In this document: positions 1 through 8,013 of the stretch, piece after piece
How the letters are laid out: every line of letters starts with the position of its first letter
Numbering within the stretch: the first letter of the stretch is position 1
NCBI GenBank assembly: GCA_001247695.2
Contig: LGRX02027860.1
Location: 1 to 24,676, forward strand
DNA length: 24,676 nt
Direction: 5' to 3'
Origin: Cymbomonas tetramitiformis
Lineage: Eukaryota > Chlorophyta > Pyramimonadophyceae > Pyramimonadales > Pyramimonadaceae
Notes under the pieces: model-generated
What the model saw: only the letters and a program-made list of their open reading frames with translations
What the model was told of the DNA's origin: nothing
The model's database searches: none
Program-made: the position numbers and the translations under genes

Positions 1-1285
1 CTGTTATTATATGACATGTGTGACTGTTTTACCCGATAAATTCGACGACTGACCAAAACTTGAACAAAAAGCCTCATTAGCTTAATGAGCAGTTTTGCAA
101 AGTTTCTGACCTTTATGTTTTTTCTTTACAGTCTGTATGATACCTTCTGTCATTATATGACATGTGTGACTGTTTTACCCGATAAATTCGATGACTGGCC
201 AAAGCTTGAACAAAAAGCCTCATTAGCTTAATGAGCAGTTTTGCAAAGTTTCTGATCTTTATGTTTTATTTTTACAGTTTGTATGATACCTTCTGTCATT
301 ACAGACATGTGTGACTGTTTTACCCGATAAATTCGATGACTGACCAGAGCTTATACAAAAAGCCTCATTAGGTTAATGAGCAGTTTTTGCAAAGTTTCTG
401 ACCTTTATGTTTTTTTTTAACAGTCTGTATGATACCTTCTGTCATTATATGACATGTGTGACTGTTTTACCCGATAAATTCGATGACTGACCAAAGCTTG
501 AACAAAAAGCCTCATTAGCTTAATGAGCAGTTCTGCAAAGTTTCTGACCTTTATGTTTTTTTTTTTACAGTCTGTATGATACCTTCTGTCATTATATGAC
601 ATGTGTGACTGTTTTACCCGATAAATTCGACGACTGACCAAAACTTGAACAAAAAGCCTCATTAGCTTAATGAGCAGTTTTGCAAACTTTCTGACCTTTA
701 GGTTTTTTTCTTTACAGTCTGTATGATACCTTCTGTCATTATATGACATGCGTGACTGTTTTACCCGATAAATTCGATGACTGACCAAAACTCGAACAAA
801 AAGCCTCATTAGCTTAATGAGCAGTAGTTTTGCAAAGTTTCTGACCTTTCCGTGTTTTTTCTTTATAGTCAGTATGATACCTACTGTCATTATATGACAT
901 GTGTGACTGTTTTACCCGATAAATTCGATGACTGACCAAAGCTTGAACAAAAAGCCTCATTAGCTTAATGAGCAGTTTTGCAAAGTTTCCGACCTTTCCG
1001 TGTTTTTTTCTTTATAGTCAGTATGATACCTACTGTCATTATATGACATGTGTGACTGTTTTACCCGATAAATTCGATGACTGACCAAAGCTTGAACAAA
1101 AAGCCTCATTAGCTTAATGAGCAGTTTTGCAAAGTTTCTGACCTTTCCGTGTTTTTTTCTTTATAGTCAGTATGATACCTACTGTCATTATATGACATGT
1201 GTGACTGTTTTTACCGGATAAATTCGATGACTGACCAAAGCTTGAACAAAAAGTCTCATTAGCTTAATGAGCAGTTTTTCTTTTT
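1..1285. repeat. Tandem array of a ~147-bp repeat, about 8.5 copies
   Basis: The motif GACATGTGTGACTG (CGTGACTG in one copy) recurs at about 13, 159, 304, 451, 598, 745, 895, 1045 and 1194, giving a period of 145-150 bp. Each unit carries an inverted repeat CTCATTAGCTTAATGAG and, about 50 bp later, a T-rich tract ending in ACAG or ATAG that resembles a 3' splice site. The array runs off the left edge. The last copy stops inside the unit near 1285, just before the MYND exon, so the array probably lies in the intron upstream of that exon. An apparent 157-residue ORF on the - strand here follows only because 147 is a multiple of three. I see no gene in this stretch. Confidence 0.95.
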
Positions 1286-1333
1286 TGCCCTTTACTGCAT
1301 GATTCTGGCACAACCGACTTTAATTCACCAGTA

Positions 1334-1573
1334 AAGCTTCCCAACGGCTGGACCGCGTGCTTCACACAATCTGCTGTTCGGAAGGCAAACAAAGATCGGT
1401 TCGGGAAGTCCTCGGTGTCAGCACACCAGTGTCTCTGTATAAATTGTGGTAAACAAGGAGAGAAGCGGTGTGGTGGCTGTCACCAAGCAGTATATTGTTC
1501 CCATGATTGTGCGAAGCAGCACTGGAAGTCGAGCCATCGACAGGAATGTAGTAAAGCAAAGCTAAAGAAGTAG
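1334..1573 (+). CDS. MYND zinc-finger protein, C-terminal exon
   Basis: The open frame ends at a TAG (1571-1573) and encodes about 80 residues finishing in a MYND finger. Seen: CINC at 1436-1447, then a C-x2-C pair, YCSHDC, and the closing H-x3-C, i.e. C-x2-C-x7-C-x2-C-x5-C-x3-C-x8-H-x3-C, followed by a short Lys-rich tail. MYND fingers bind two zinc ions and usually mediate protein-protein contacts with proline-rich partners, often in chromatin or signalling proteins. The upstream boundary is uncertain: the frame stays open through the pyrimidine tract at about 1275, and candidate acceptors are the AG after CACC (~1332) or the AAG at ~1337. Upstream exons are outside the window or hidden beyond the 147-bp array. 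Identification of the domain is firm; the remainder of the protein is unknown. Confidence 0.85.
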   Translation, partial: KLPNGWTACFTQSAVRKANKDRFGKSSVSAHQCLCINCGKQGEKRCGGCHQAVYCSHDCAKQHWKSSHRQECSKAKLKK

Positions 1574-1617
1574 GCATAAACTTACATTGACAACCGTAAT
1601 TGATCAAGACCGATGTT

Positions 1618-1623
1618 AATAAA
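1618..1623 (+). promoter_or_regulatory. AATAAA polyadenylation signal of the MYND gene
   Basis: A canonical AATAAA lies 45 bp after the MYND stop codon, at the position expected for 3'-end processing of that transcript. Confidence 0.55.
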
Positions 1624-1643
1624 ATATGTATCTTTAGCTTGTA

Positions 1644-1770
1644 ATGTAAAATATGTCTCATTAGCTTAATGAGCAGTTGTGCAAAGTTTCTAACCTTTGT
1701 GTTTTCCCCTTAACAGTTTTATAATGAATACGAGTATTGTTTCGAATTGCTCATTAACCTAATGAGGTGT
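1644..1770. repeat. Degenerate stray copy of the 147-bp repeat
   Basis: The segment repeats the order CTCATTAGCTTAATGAGCAG, TGCAAAGTTTCTAACCTTTGTG, T/C-rich tract ending TTAACAG, then a second, diverged inverted repeat CTCATTAACCTAATGAG at about 1749. The MYND exon is therefore flanked on both sides by the same repeat family. Confidence 0.75.
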
Positions 1771-1813
1771 TACCTGTTAGTGACTAACTTTGTACTTTTA
1801 TATTACAATATAG

Positions 1814-2086
1814 GTACCAATGACACCTGCAGCAGAAAGCGATCTGACTGCTAATCGTGGTCCGGGCGGCTCATTGTTGGCTTACGGGCCTGGAGAGACA
1901 GCGAAGGCGGCAAAAGAACAGAATGCTCAGCAAGCAGCGCAGGACTGGCAGTCCTTGCTCACTTTGCCGAAACAGCGGCGTTCAATATCTCATTCTAATA
2001 CGATTCGGTATCAGATTGAGTATAACCAGAGCCGTCGCATTTCCCTATGCCGTCACAAAGTGGTCACATGCATAATTCAACGTTAG
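1814..2086 (+). CDS. Possible short exon or ORF, unrecognised
   Basis: After an acceptor-like TACAATATAG the + strand is open to a TAG at 2084-2086. The first ~55 residues are Ala/Gln-rich with a Gly/Pro patch and look protein-like (MTPAAESDLTANRGPGG...). The C-terminal part merges into the 184-bp repeat array and is less convincing. It lies after the MYND poly(A) signal, so it is either a separate gene's exon or a chance ORF. I do not recognise a family. An ATG at 1820 could serve as start, but no upstream promoter is evident. Confidence 0.25.
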   Translation, partial: VPMTPAAESDLTANRGPGGSLLAYGPGETAKAAKEQNAQQAAQDWQSLLTLPKQRRSISHSNTIRYQIEYNQSRRISLCRHKVVTCIIQR

Positions 2087-3068
2087 GAAGTTTTGAAAGT
2101 CACTAGAAATTAAGGGATCAATTCTAAGACAACGAAAAAAGTTGGTTTTTGAAAAAAAGAAATTGTGAGAAATATGGCCCGAAAACCGCTGTTTTCGGGC
2201 TGTTTTCTGCATTTTAGGCCTATTTTGGCTCAAATAGCCTTACGCCTACGGTTTAATGTCATGTTTGCGAAGTTTTGAAGGTTGCCTTACTCCACCACAA
2301 CATATCTAAGTGTCACACACAAGTTGTTTCTTGAATGTTTTTAATTTTTTGAGAAATATGGCCCGAAAACCGCTGTTTTCGGGCTGATTTCTGCATTTTA
2401 GGCCTATTTTGGCTCAAATAGCCTTACGCCTACGGTTTAATGTCATGTTTGCGAAGTTTTGAAGGTTGCCTTACCCCACCACAACATATCCAAGTGTCAC
2501 ACAAAAGTTGTTTCTTGAAATTTTTTTGATTTTTTGAGAATATGGCCCGAAAACCGTTGTTTTCGGGCTGATTTCAGCATTTTAGGCCTATTTTGGCTCA
2601 AATAGCCTTACGCCTACGGTTTAATGTTATGTTTGCGAAGTTTTGAAGGTTGCCTTACCCCACCACAACATATCCAAGTGTCACACAAAAGTTGTTTCTT
2701 GAATTGTTTTTATTTTTTGAGAAATATGGCCCGAAAACCGCGGTTTTCGGGCTGTTTTCTGCATTTTAGGCCTATTTTGGCTCAAATAGCCTTACGCCTA
2801 CGGTTTAATGTTATGTTTGCGAAGTTTTGAAGGTTGCCTTACCCCACCACAACATATCCAAGTGTCACACAAAAGATGGTTCTTGAAACTTTTTTATTTT
2901 TTGAGAAATATGGCCCGAAAACCGCTGTTTTCGGGATGTTTTCTGCATTTTAGGCCTATTTTGGCTCAAATAGCCTTACGCCTACGGTTTAATGTCATGT
3001 TTGCGAAGTTTTGAAGGTTGCCTTACCTCACCACAACCTATCTAAGGCACAACAAGTTGTTTGAATGA
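2085..3068. repeat. Tandem array of a ~184-bp repeat, five copies
   Basis: The landmark GAGAAATATGGCCCGAAAAC recurs at about 2167, 2351, 2536, 2719 and 2903 (period 183-185 bp). Each unit contains GCCCGAAAACCGCTGTTTTCGGGC (an inverted repeat), the second inverted repeat AGGCCTATTTTGGCTCAAATAGCCTT, and GCGAAGTTTTGAAGGTTGCC. Short ORFs in it restart in each unit and are not credible genes. Confidence 0.95.
2729..2752. repeat. 24-bp perfect palindrome in the 184-bp repeat
   Basis: In the fourth copy the two arms are exact: GCCCGAAAACCG followed by CGGTTTTCGGGC. The other copies have CGCTG in the centre and so are imperfect at the middle. Confidence 0.9.
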
Positions 3069-3354
3069 AGAAATGATCTTCATTTGCCCGATAACTCGTA
3101 TGTTTCGGGCTCTTTTCGGCTAATTTTCATAATTTCAGATATATTTTTGATAATAATGCCTTATGCCCATGGTGTAATGATGCATTTTTCAGGTTTGGAG
3201 CTTAATTAACCCTTTAAGGCCACAATTCTAAGGCACAACCAGTTTTTGAAATAAGGCAAAACAATAATTTGCTTCAAAAAAATTGTATGTCACACCTTGA
3301 CCGTCCGCCTATTTTCTTGAGGCACAAGAGGCACGAGAGAGGCACGGGAGGTGA
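3069..3354. repeat. Diverged copy of the 184-bp repeat and gene-free spacer
   Basis: From about 3069 the order GCCCGATAACTCGTATGTTTCGGGC, TAATGCCTTATGCCCATGGTGTAATG and CTAAGGCACAACCAG follows the 184-bp unit at low similarity. Nothing gene-like is visible up to the stop codon of the - strand ORF at 3355. A short direct repeat of GAGGCAC(A/G)(A/G)GA occurs at about 3319-3350. Confidence 0.5.
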
Positions 3355-4107
3355 TCAAAATAGCAATCCTAGGATGCGTTGATGCTCCGCATCGGATAGA
3401 TGATAATAATCTTTCCTTCCTATTCTGCGTTTGGTCATGATCACATCTACACACGCAATGTGGTGGGAATATGTAAGGCATTTTTTACTAGTGTCCACAA
3501 AGTACTCCGTGCACGTCTCTTCATCACGCCATTCCAAGAAGCGACCTTCCACAACATATTCCCCACACGTTGCATACACCCCTTCCCCCGCCGGGCTGTA
3601 GTAATCGTCCTTCATCCCCGCCGGATCTTCAACCACTTGCACTCCACCAAGCGCCTTCACTAAATAGTAGGAGTGCAAGTCATCTCCCCCAGATGGCCGT
3701 GCAAAAATGCTCCCCCGCGCAACCATCACGCCCATCTCATGCGCGGCCTCCGCCGCTTGACGTCGTGTTTGCCGGGCTTGCGTTGCCTCTTTCACCGTCA
3801 AAGTGAACGGCACCCACTCGTCCACATGGCTCTTGTAGTGGCACCCCGCACTATCCGGGTGCGCCCGCTCGCACTGCGCATAGCAGTACTCACAATAGCA
3901 CTGCCGGTCCCGCTTCAAACCCACCAGCAGTCCAACCCCCGCGCGCACGGAGTGCAACCGGAGGGTTCGGTCGACCGTGTCAAAAACCGGACCCGATTCA
4001 TCCACGTCGCCTTTTTCCACTAGGAAAAATAACCGCTTGCAAAACTGTGAGCCTCGGGACCATGTCGTGTCCTTAGGTGGCTCTGGCAATTGCTGCTGGC
4101 AAGCCAC
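3355..4107 (-). CDS. Unrecognised Cys-rich protein, ~235-250 residues
   Basis: A 250-codon open frame ends with TGA at 3355-3357. The frame at 4107 begins with GTG, not ATG; since AG acceptor-like sites exist at GCCAG (~4096) and GGCTCACAG (just before 4049), it is probably the last exon of a spliced gene and may start near 4049, clear of the + strand exon at 4077-4181. Seen: a Cys cluster CYCEYC-x3-C-x9-CH about one third in, a Gln/Arg/Ala helix (TQARQTRRQAAEAAHE), then a beta-like C-terminal half with YYLVKALGGVQVVEDPAG, GVYATCGEYVVEGRFLEW, KCLTYSHHI and a closing YYHLSDAEHQRILGLL. The Cys cluster may bind zinc. I do not recognise the family; a role in DNA or chromatin binding would be inference. 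It is antisense to, and apparently nested in, the upstream intron of the + strand gene. Confidence 0.6.
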   Translation of the reverse strand: MACQQQLPEPPKDTTWSRGSQFCKRLFFLVEKGDVDESGPVFDTVDRTLRLHSVRAGVGLLVGLKRDRQCYCEYCYAQCERAHPDSAGCHYKSHVDEWVPFTLTVKEATQARQTRRQAAEAAHEMGVMVARGSIFARPSGGDDLHSYYLVKALGGVQVVEDPAGMKDDYYSPAGEGVYATCGEYVVEGRFLEWRDEETCTEYFVDTSKKCLTYSHHIACVDVIMTKRRIGRKDYYHLSDAEHQRILGLLF

Positions 4108-4181
4108 TCACTGAAGGGAAGCACTTTGAGATCTTCACAGCGCTTGGTGCCAAAGCCCCTGAAAAGAAACCGGAAGTAAAG
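4077..4181 (+). CDS. Exon of the TE-interrupted + strand gene, first visible exon
   Basis: The exon has 35 codons, bounded by the acceptor CCTTAG before GTGGCT and the donor AAG before GTAACT. It is phase 0 at both ends. The encoded peptide is Ala/Lys-rich (ALAIAAGKPLTEGKHFEIF and a Pro/Lys-rich tail). Joined to the exon at 4445 it reads straight through. It overlaps the extreme 5' end of the open frame on the opposite strand (3355-4107), so one of the two boundaries may be a little different. Upstream exons were not found. Confidence 0.5.
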
Positions 4182-4444
4182 GTAACTTTTGTGCTCTTCC
4201 GCCTGTGAGCGCCGGTGTCCACACGTTGTCCAACGGTGTCCAAGCTCGTGGTTGTGTGAACCTTTTTTCAACTTGTGCCGCTTGATTGTTTCCACCCTTA
4301 TGAACCACGTAGTTTGCACGTTGTCCACAGGGGTGTACGTTTTGGCCAGTGAGCGCCAGTTCTTCACTGTTTTTCTTATACGTTTCCACGCGTGTGTCGC
4401 CCGTACGAACGACTTAGTCCACACGTCGTCCGCACGGTGTCCAG
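4182..4444 (+). other. Intron of the + strand gene with repeated 29-mer
   Basis: GT-AG boundaries (GTAACT...GGTGTCCAG). Near its start (4212-4241) and at its very end (4416-4444) the intron carries near-identical sequence of the form GTCCACACGTYGTCC-ACGGTGTCCA; a third partial copy (GCACGTTGTCCACAGGGGTGT) lies near 4317. The 3' splice site itself is part of the repeat. Confidence 0.55.
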
Positions 4445-4709
4445 GTGGAAGCGCCCCAACAGACGGTCCCCGAAGAGCCGGTCCCGCAGGCAGAGGAGCA
4501 CTCCCCCAACCTCGGAGGCCCCTTGGCCGTAGGGGACCAGGTGGACGTCTTCGCCACCCCCCAGGCGGACGTGGGTCGTATCGGTATCGGTTACGACACC
4601 GGAAAGGCCACCAAATCTGGCCTCTCGAACCTTGTCATTGGTCGGGCTACCGTCGCCGCCATCGGGCCGGGAAAATCATTGAATGAGAAACCAATGATTT
4701 TGCCCAAAG
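4445..4709 (+). CDS. Left half of a coding exon split by the LTR retrotransposon
   Basis: The exon starts phase 0 after GGTGTCCAG. Its first ~27 residues are Pro/Glu/Gln-rich and probably disordered, then comes an ordered-looking stretch with VGDQVDVFATPQADVGRIG and KSGLSNLVIGRATVAAIG. 265 nt remain before the element, ending one base into a codon (G4709). The open frame runs 50 nt further into the LTR and stops, so the inserted allele would give a truncated protein. The two host bases after the right target duplication (A8278 T8279) complete the codon to GAT and the frame continues, which proves that both halves were one exon. The family is not recognised and no catalytic motif is evident. 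The protein may be a host gene of unknown function or part of an older mobile element. Confidence 0.7.
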
Positions 4710-4968
4710 TACTGGAATATCCCGGTTCAAGATATCAGACAGTCAGTGAACCAATATAGATAAACTCCTATAAGAAATAAACCCTAAGCTAGATATACCC
4801 GGAACGGTCACGGAGTCGGAACGGTCTCGAGTCTAGCTACCTGTGACACTCGGTGTGTCACAGCACAGGCTTACGGATCAGTCACGGTCCAGTGTTGGCT
4901 ACCTAGGAATCTGTCATAGGGGCCTGCACCGGGACTCCCGGTCAGGGCTGCCTATACAGATTTCAGCA
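4710..4968 (-). repeat. 3' LTR of the retrotransposon (259 bp)
   Basis: Differs from the other LTR at CACAGCACAGG versus CACAACACAGG and at CACCGGGACT versus CACCAGGACT. In element orientation a TATA-like GGTATATC lies in the second half. Left boundary is fixed by CAAAG at 4705-4709. Confidence 0.95.
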
Positions 4969-4977
4969 CACCACCCC
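4969..4977 (-). promoter_or_regulatory. Possible polypurine tract
   Basis: Directly next to the 3' LTR the element strand reads GGGGTGGTG. It is G-rich but interrupted by T, so it is only a candidate plus-strand primer site. The ~320 bp between it and the gag stop hold no gene; near 5247 a second AGCACACCACCAG resembles this LTR edge. Confidence 0.3.
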
Positions 4978-5291
4978 AGCACTGTGGGTGGTGACTGAAA
5001 GGTAAGTCAGAGAAGTCAAGATAAGTTAGGGTAGGAGCTAGGGTGACAAACCTAACTGCTAATCCAACTGTGCTATTCTGATACACAAATTGAAACCCTC
5101 TAGCTAGCACAAGTGCAGAAACCTACGGGTAAGGAGCTCCCGCTAAACAACTGAAAGGCACTGTGTAAGCAAACCAGATTGAAGATTGTAGATGTCAAAG
5201 CAAAGCATAAACCAAATTGAAGACCACGTTGAGGTCAAAGTACATCTCAGCACACCACCAGAGTGGTGCACTGCCAGAGCCAGAAGGAAAA

Positions 5292-6554
5292 CTACTCGGG
5301 GTCAAAGTTCAGAGGGGCACCGTCACCACAATGTCCACGGTAGTAGCTTGCAGCACTGCTCTCCAGTGGGTCAGGCGGCCGGTGAACCACCGTCGTAGCA
5401 CCCAGGGAGTGCAGTACTGCATCCAGAGTGACGGGGTCCAGCTCGGAAATACCAGGGTAGATGCATAAATCCCCTCTGCACAGCACAGGCTGCGGTGCAG
5501 CCCGACCCGATACCTGCACAGAGCCGATGTCATTGGCCGCCGTGTAGGCGGCAGCCCCCACACCCATGATCGAGATGAAAAGAATGAGGGAGATAAAGTA
5601 AGGAAACCCCCACGGGCCCGCGTGTGCGGGGAAGCCCCATGGCGGCTTGCCACATCCGTAGGTGCGGGAAGCACCACCAGACTCAGGCACGTGGGCTGCG
5701 GGCTCTGACGCATGATTGGCCGAGATGGCCGGAGCCCGCGGCTTGACGGCGAAGCTGCCGTCTGCAAAATCCTCGTAGTCGTCGGTGTCGTAGCCGGTCA
5801 AGTCAACCGGCGCAACCGCGGCGTGGTTGACAGTCTCCACAACCCCCGCGAATTCACCGCCCGACTTCTCCGTGGTGGTTACCCGCGTCGATTGAAGGGA
5901 CACGGGCGGGCCGTAGCCGTAGAGCTCCAAGAGCTTTGTCTCATTCTCCAAGACAGGCATAGCAGGGGCCGGCACGGCGGATGCCGATGCCGCCGCACCA
6001 CCTGCCGGAACCTGCTCCTCCGGTGTGATACCTGCGCCTGCAGCGTCACACACCAAAGCCGAAGCCTGCGTCGCAATGCCCCCAGGTGGCGGGAAAGAGG
6101 CGTGAGTGTAATGTACCTTAGGCTCCACCGCCGCGTTGACCTCCGCCGCGAGGTCGTCCAGCCGCTGCAGGATGTCGTCACCGGACGTCTCCGCCACCGG
6201 CGTCACCGCGTTAACGGAGAAGCCGTAGGCCGACACGTCGACGCCCCCCACAACACCTCCGCACAGCACCGCTGGCGGACCGTACGCCGTCGCCGCGCGG
6301 GCAAAAGCCTCAGCACCATCATCTGCCGCCTCCTGGAAGAGAGCACACATGGCTAGCGCATGGACTCCCTCTGCATCCTCCTCGTCGATGGGTACGCAGA
6401 AAGCCGCGGCGGAAGTAGGGGAATGTTGGCGACCGCCAAGAGGGCAGTCGCGGTAGAAGTGGTAAAGATCCTTACCAGTCTTTTTGCAGCGGGTACACAA
6501 CGCCCGCTGCTCGTCACGATCGTAGCCCACTGCCGGTGGGGATTGGACCCCCAT
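5292..6554 (-). CDS. Retrotransposon gag continuation: zinc knuckle, linker, membrane segment
   Basis: 420 codons from ATG 6554 to TAG 5292. Residues 20-37 have CTRC-x8-H-x4-C, a knuckle with a longer second spacing than the retroviral CX2CX4HX4C. Residues 50-300 are Ala/Pro/acidic and probably flexible. Residues 319-340 are strongly hydrophobic (YFISLILFISIMGVGAAAY), a probable transmembrane helix, preceded by two PWGFP repeats (305-309 and 314-318). The C-terminal ~80 residues contain a short Cys pair (CRGDLC). The frame is -1 relative to the upstream gag ORF and overlaps it by about 200 nt. Because the knuckle belongs right after the basic Gln/Arg region of that ORF, I infer one gag protein, made either by -1 frameshifting or broken by a 1-nt indel near the C5 run at 6548-6552. 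No pol motifs were found. Confidence 0.7.
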   Translation of the reverse strand: MGVQSPPAVGYDRDEQRALCTRCKKTGKDLYHFYRDCPLGGRQHSPTSAAAFCVPIDEEDAEGVHALAMCALFQEAADDGAEAFARAATAYGPPAVLCGGVVGGVDVSAYGFSVNAVTPVAETSGDDILQRLDDLAAEVNAAVEPKVHYTHASFPPPGGIATQASALVCDAAGAGITPEEQVPAGGAAASASAVPAPAMPVLENETKLLELYGYGPPVSLQSTRVTTTEKSGGEFAGVVETVNHAAVAPVDLTGYDTDDYEDFADGSFAVKPRAPAISANHASEPAAHVPESGGASRTYGCGKPPWGFPAHAGPWGFPYFISLILFISIMGVGAAAYTAANDIGSVQVSGRAAPQPVLCRGDLCIYPGISELDPVTLDAVLHSLGATTVVHRPPDPLESSAASYYRGHCGDGAPLNFDPE

Positions 6555-7861
6555 GCGAAGCCCCGCTGCGACTGCCCGCGCTGCTGCTGCTGCCGGCGCT
6601 GTCCGTGCTGCCGCTGCGGCGGGTCATGCTGCCGTTGCACCACCGGCGGAGCCGCCTCGTACCTTTGCTGAACCAGCGCGGTCAGCTCGTTGATCTTGTC
6701 CAGCAGCGCCCGGTGCTCGCTGCTGGTGAGCAGGGCCGACGTGTCACCACCTGCGGGCTTGGCCAGGAAGGCCTTCCCGACGTCCGTCTGCGCCCATGCC
6801 TGGTAAATCTCGACGACCAAAGAGCGCAAGGCCACAAGGGAAACCGACGCGAGGTCGGCCACCATGGGGTAACGCACCTTGACCGCGGCGTAGAACACCG
6901 GGTCAAGCCTGCTGTACAGGCTGAGCTTCCTGGTGGCCTCGGTGGGTGTCCAGTCGGCCGCCTTGTTATCTCGCACCAAACGTTGTTCCCGAGCCAAAAT
7001 CGGCTGCGGGTCAACGTTCGCGGGATAACCAAGCGCGGCATGCTCCTGCTGGAAGGACTCCCGCAACGCCACTGGTACGCTGCGCTTCACGATGTCCACC
7101 AGCGCACGCCGTCCATCTCGGTCGGCAGACGCGTCCGTACCCGTAAGCCAGACGTGGGCGTTGCTGTGCTTCTCGACGACAAGCCCAAGCACGTCGTACA
7201 GCAGGGCGTTCACCTTGCTCACCACCAGAGCCTGGGGGTCGTCAAGGTCGAACGAGACGAGGTCCAGCCCAGCGGACTCAAACTCCGTACGCAGCTGAAC
7301 CACCACGTCGGAGAGGAGACCCGCGTCAGTCGTGCCGCTGAAATAATGCTTCTTGTCGCCAAGGATATCCTCGCGGATACCCTTGGCCCATGTCCGATGG
7401 AGCCGCCCCTTGTAGACCTCGTCCACAAGCTTGGACTGCTCCTGCAGGTACTTCCTCGTCGCAACGTCGGCGTCGGTGTTGGAAGTAGGGTCGGGGTTCG
7501 TAACAGCCGGTGATCTAGCCGTCGGCGTGTTGCGAACCGCGTCAGTCAGCCTCAACGAGGCGTCAATGTCGGAGTCCCTCGTGAGGGACCTCTTCGCACG
7601 TGTGTGAACAACCATAATTCTGAAAGCCTGATGGGAGGTGGTACGCTGGGGCGCGTAAGGGTAATGGCATGGGGAAAATGCGACGTCACAGTTACGTAAG
7701 GAGCGGTAGAGCCATGCGAGCGAGGGGCACTGGAAGACGTCGTCGAGGTCGAAGGTGCTGCAGACACCAACCCAAGAAGCGGTAGCATGCTGGGCCAAGG
7801 CAAGAACTATACCGTAAAAGGACATTGCGCCAACGAAGCCCGGTCCAGGTCGAATCCCCAT
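6353..7861 (-). CDS. Retrotransposon gag-like capsid protein
   Basis: Open frame with two plausible ATGs: 7861 (502 codons) and 7615 (420 codons). The second starts MVVHTRAKRSLTRDSD, a basic hydrophilic N terminus typical of gag; the first adds 82 residues with a hydrophobic stretch (FYGIVLALAQHATASWVG). The middle is helical (capsid-like): KYLQEQSKLVDEVYKG, LSDVVVQLRTEFESAG, LSLYSRLDPVFYAAVKVRYP, LRSLVVEIYQAWAQT. The end is Gln/Arg-rich (nucleocapsid-like), after which the ORF drifts out of register: its last ~65 codons look non-coding while the -1 frame supplies a zinc knuckle. Role: particle assembly and RNA packaging of the element, inferred from position and composition. The distance from the 5' LTR (about 150 or 400 nt of leader) fits either start. 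Confidence 0.7.
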   Translation of the reverse strand: MGIRPGPGFVGAMSFYGIVLALAQHATASWVGVCSTFDLDDVFQCPSLAWLYRSLRNCDVAFSPCHYPYAPQRTTSHQAFRIMVVHTRAKRSLTRDSDIDASLRLTDAVRNTPTARSPAVTNPDPTSNTDADVATRKYLQEQSKLVDEVYKGRLHRTWAKGIREDILGDKKHYFSGTTDAGLLSDVVVQLRTEFESAGLDLVSFDLDDPQALVVSKVNALLYDVLGLVVEKHSNAHVWLTGTDASADRDGRRALVDIVKRSVPVALRESFQQEHAALGYPANVDPQPILAREQRLVRDNKAADWTPTEATRKLSLYSRLDPVFYAAVKVRYPMVADLASVSLVALRSLVVEIYQAWAQTDVGKAFLAKPAGGDTSALLTSSEHRALLDKINELTALVQQRYEAAPPVVQRQHDPPQRQHGQRRQQQQRGQSQRGFAWGSNPHRQWATIVTSSGRCVPAAKRLVRIFTTSTATALLAVANIPLLPPRLSAYPSTRRMQRESMR

Positions 7862-7992
7862 AGCGGCGGCTCAAAGACGCACTTACAAACTGCTCATCTC
7901 AAACTTCCCACTCGTACCCAAACGCGCCGTTGCGCACCACCTCTCAAAGCGGCTGTTTTAGCCAATCATGGCCAAATTAGCTGTGGAATATA

Positions 7993-8008
7993 GCGTGGAA
8001 TGGGTCCA
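7993..8008 (-). promoter_or_regulatory. Candidate primer binding site
   Basis: On the element strand TGGACCCATTCCACGC begins five bases inside the 5' LTR edge. The leading TGG would pair with a tRNA 3' CCA, but I cannot match it to a particular tRNA from memory, so this is tentative. Confidence 0.25.
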
Positions 8009-8013
8009 CGACC

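Noticed and set aside
417..890. 157-residue - strand ORF in the left repeat array
   Set aside because: It simply spans three 147-bp units (49 codons each). It changes nowhere like a protein and ends with the array.
6536..7513. 325-codon + strand ORF opposite gag
   Set aside because: It is the shadow of GC-rich gag codons. The - strand frame has the protein-like composition and correct orientation for the LTR element.
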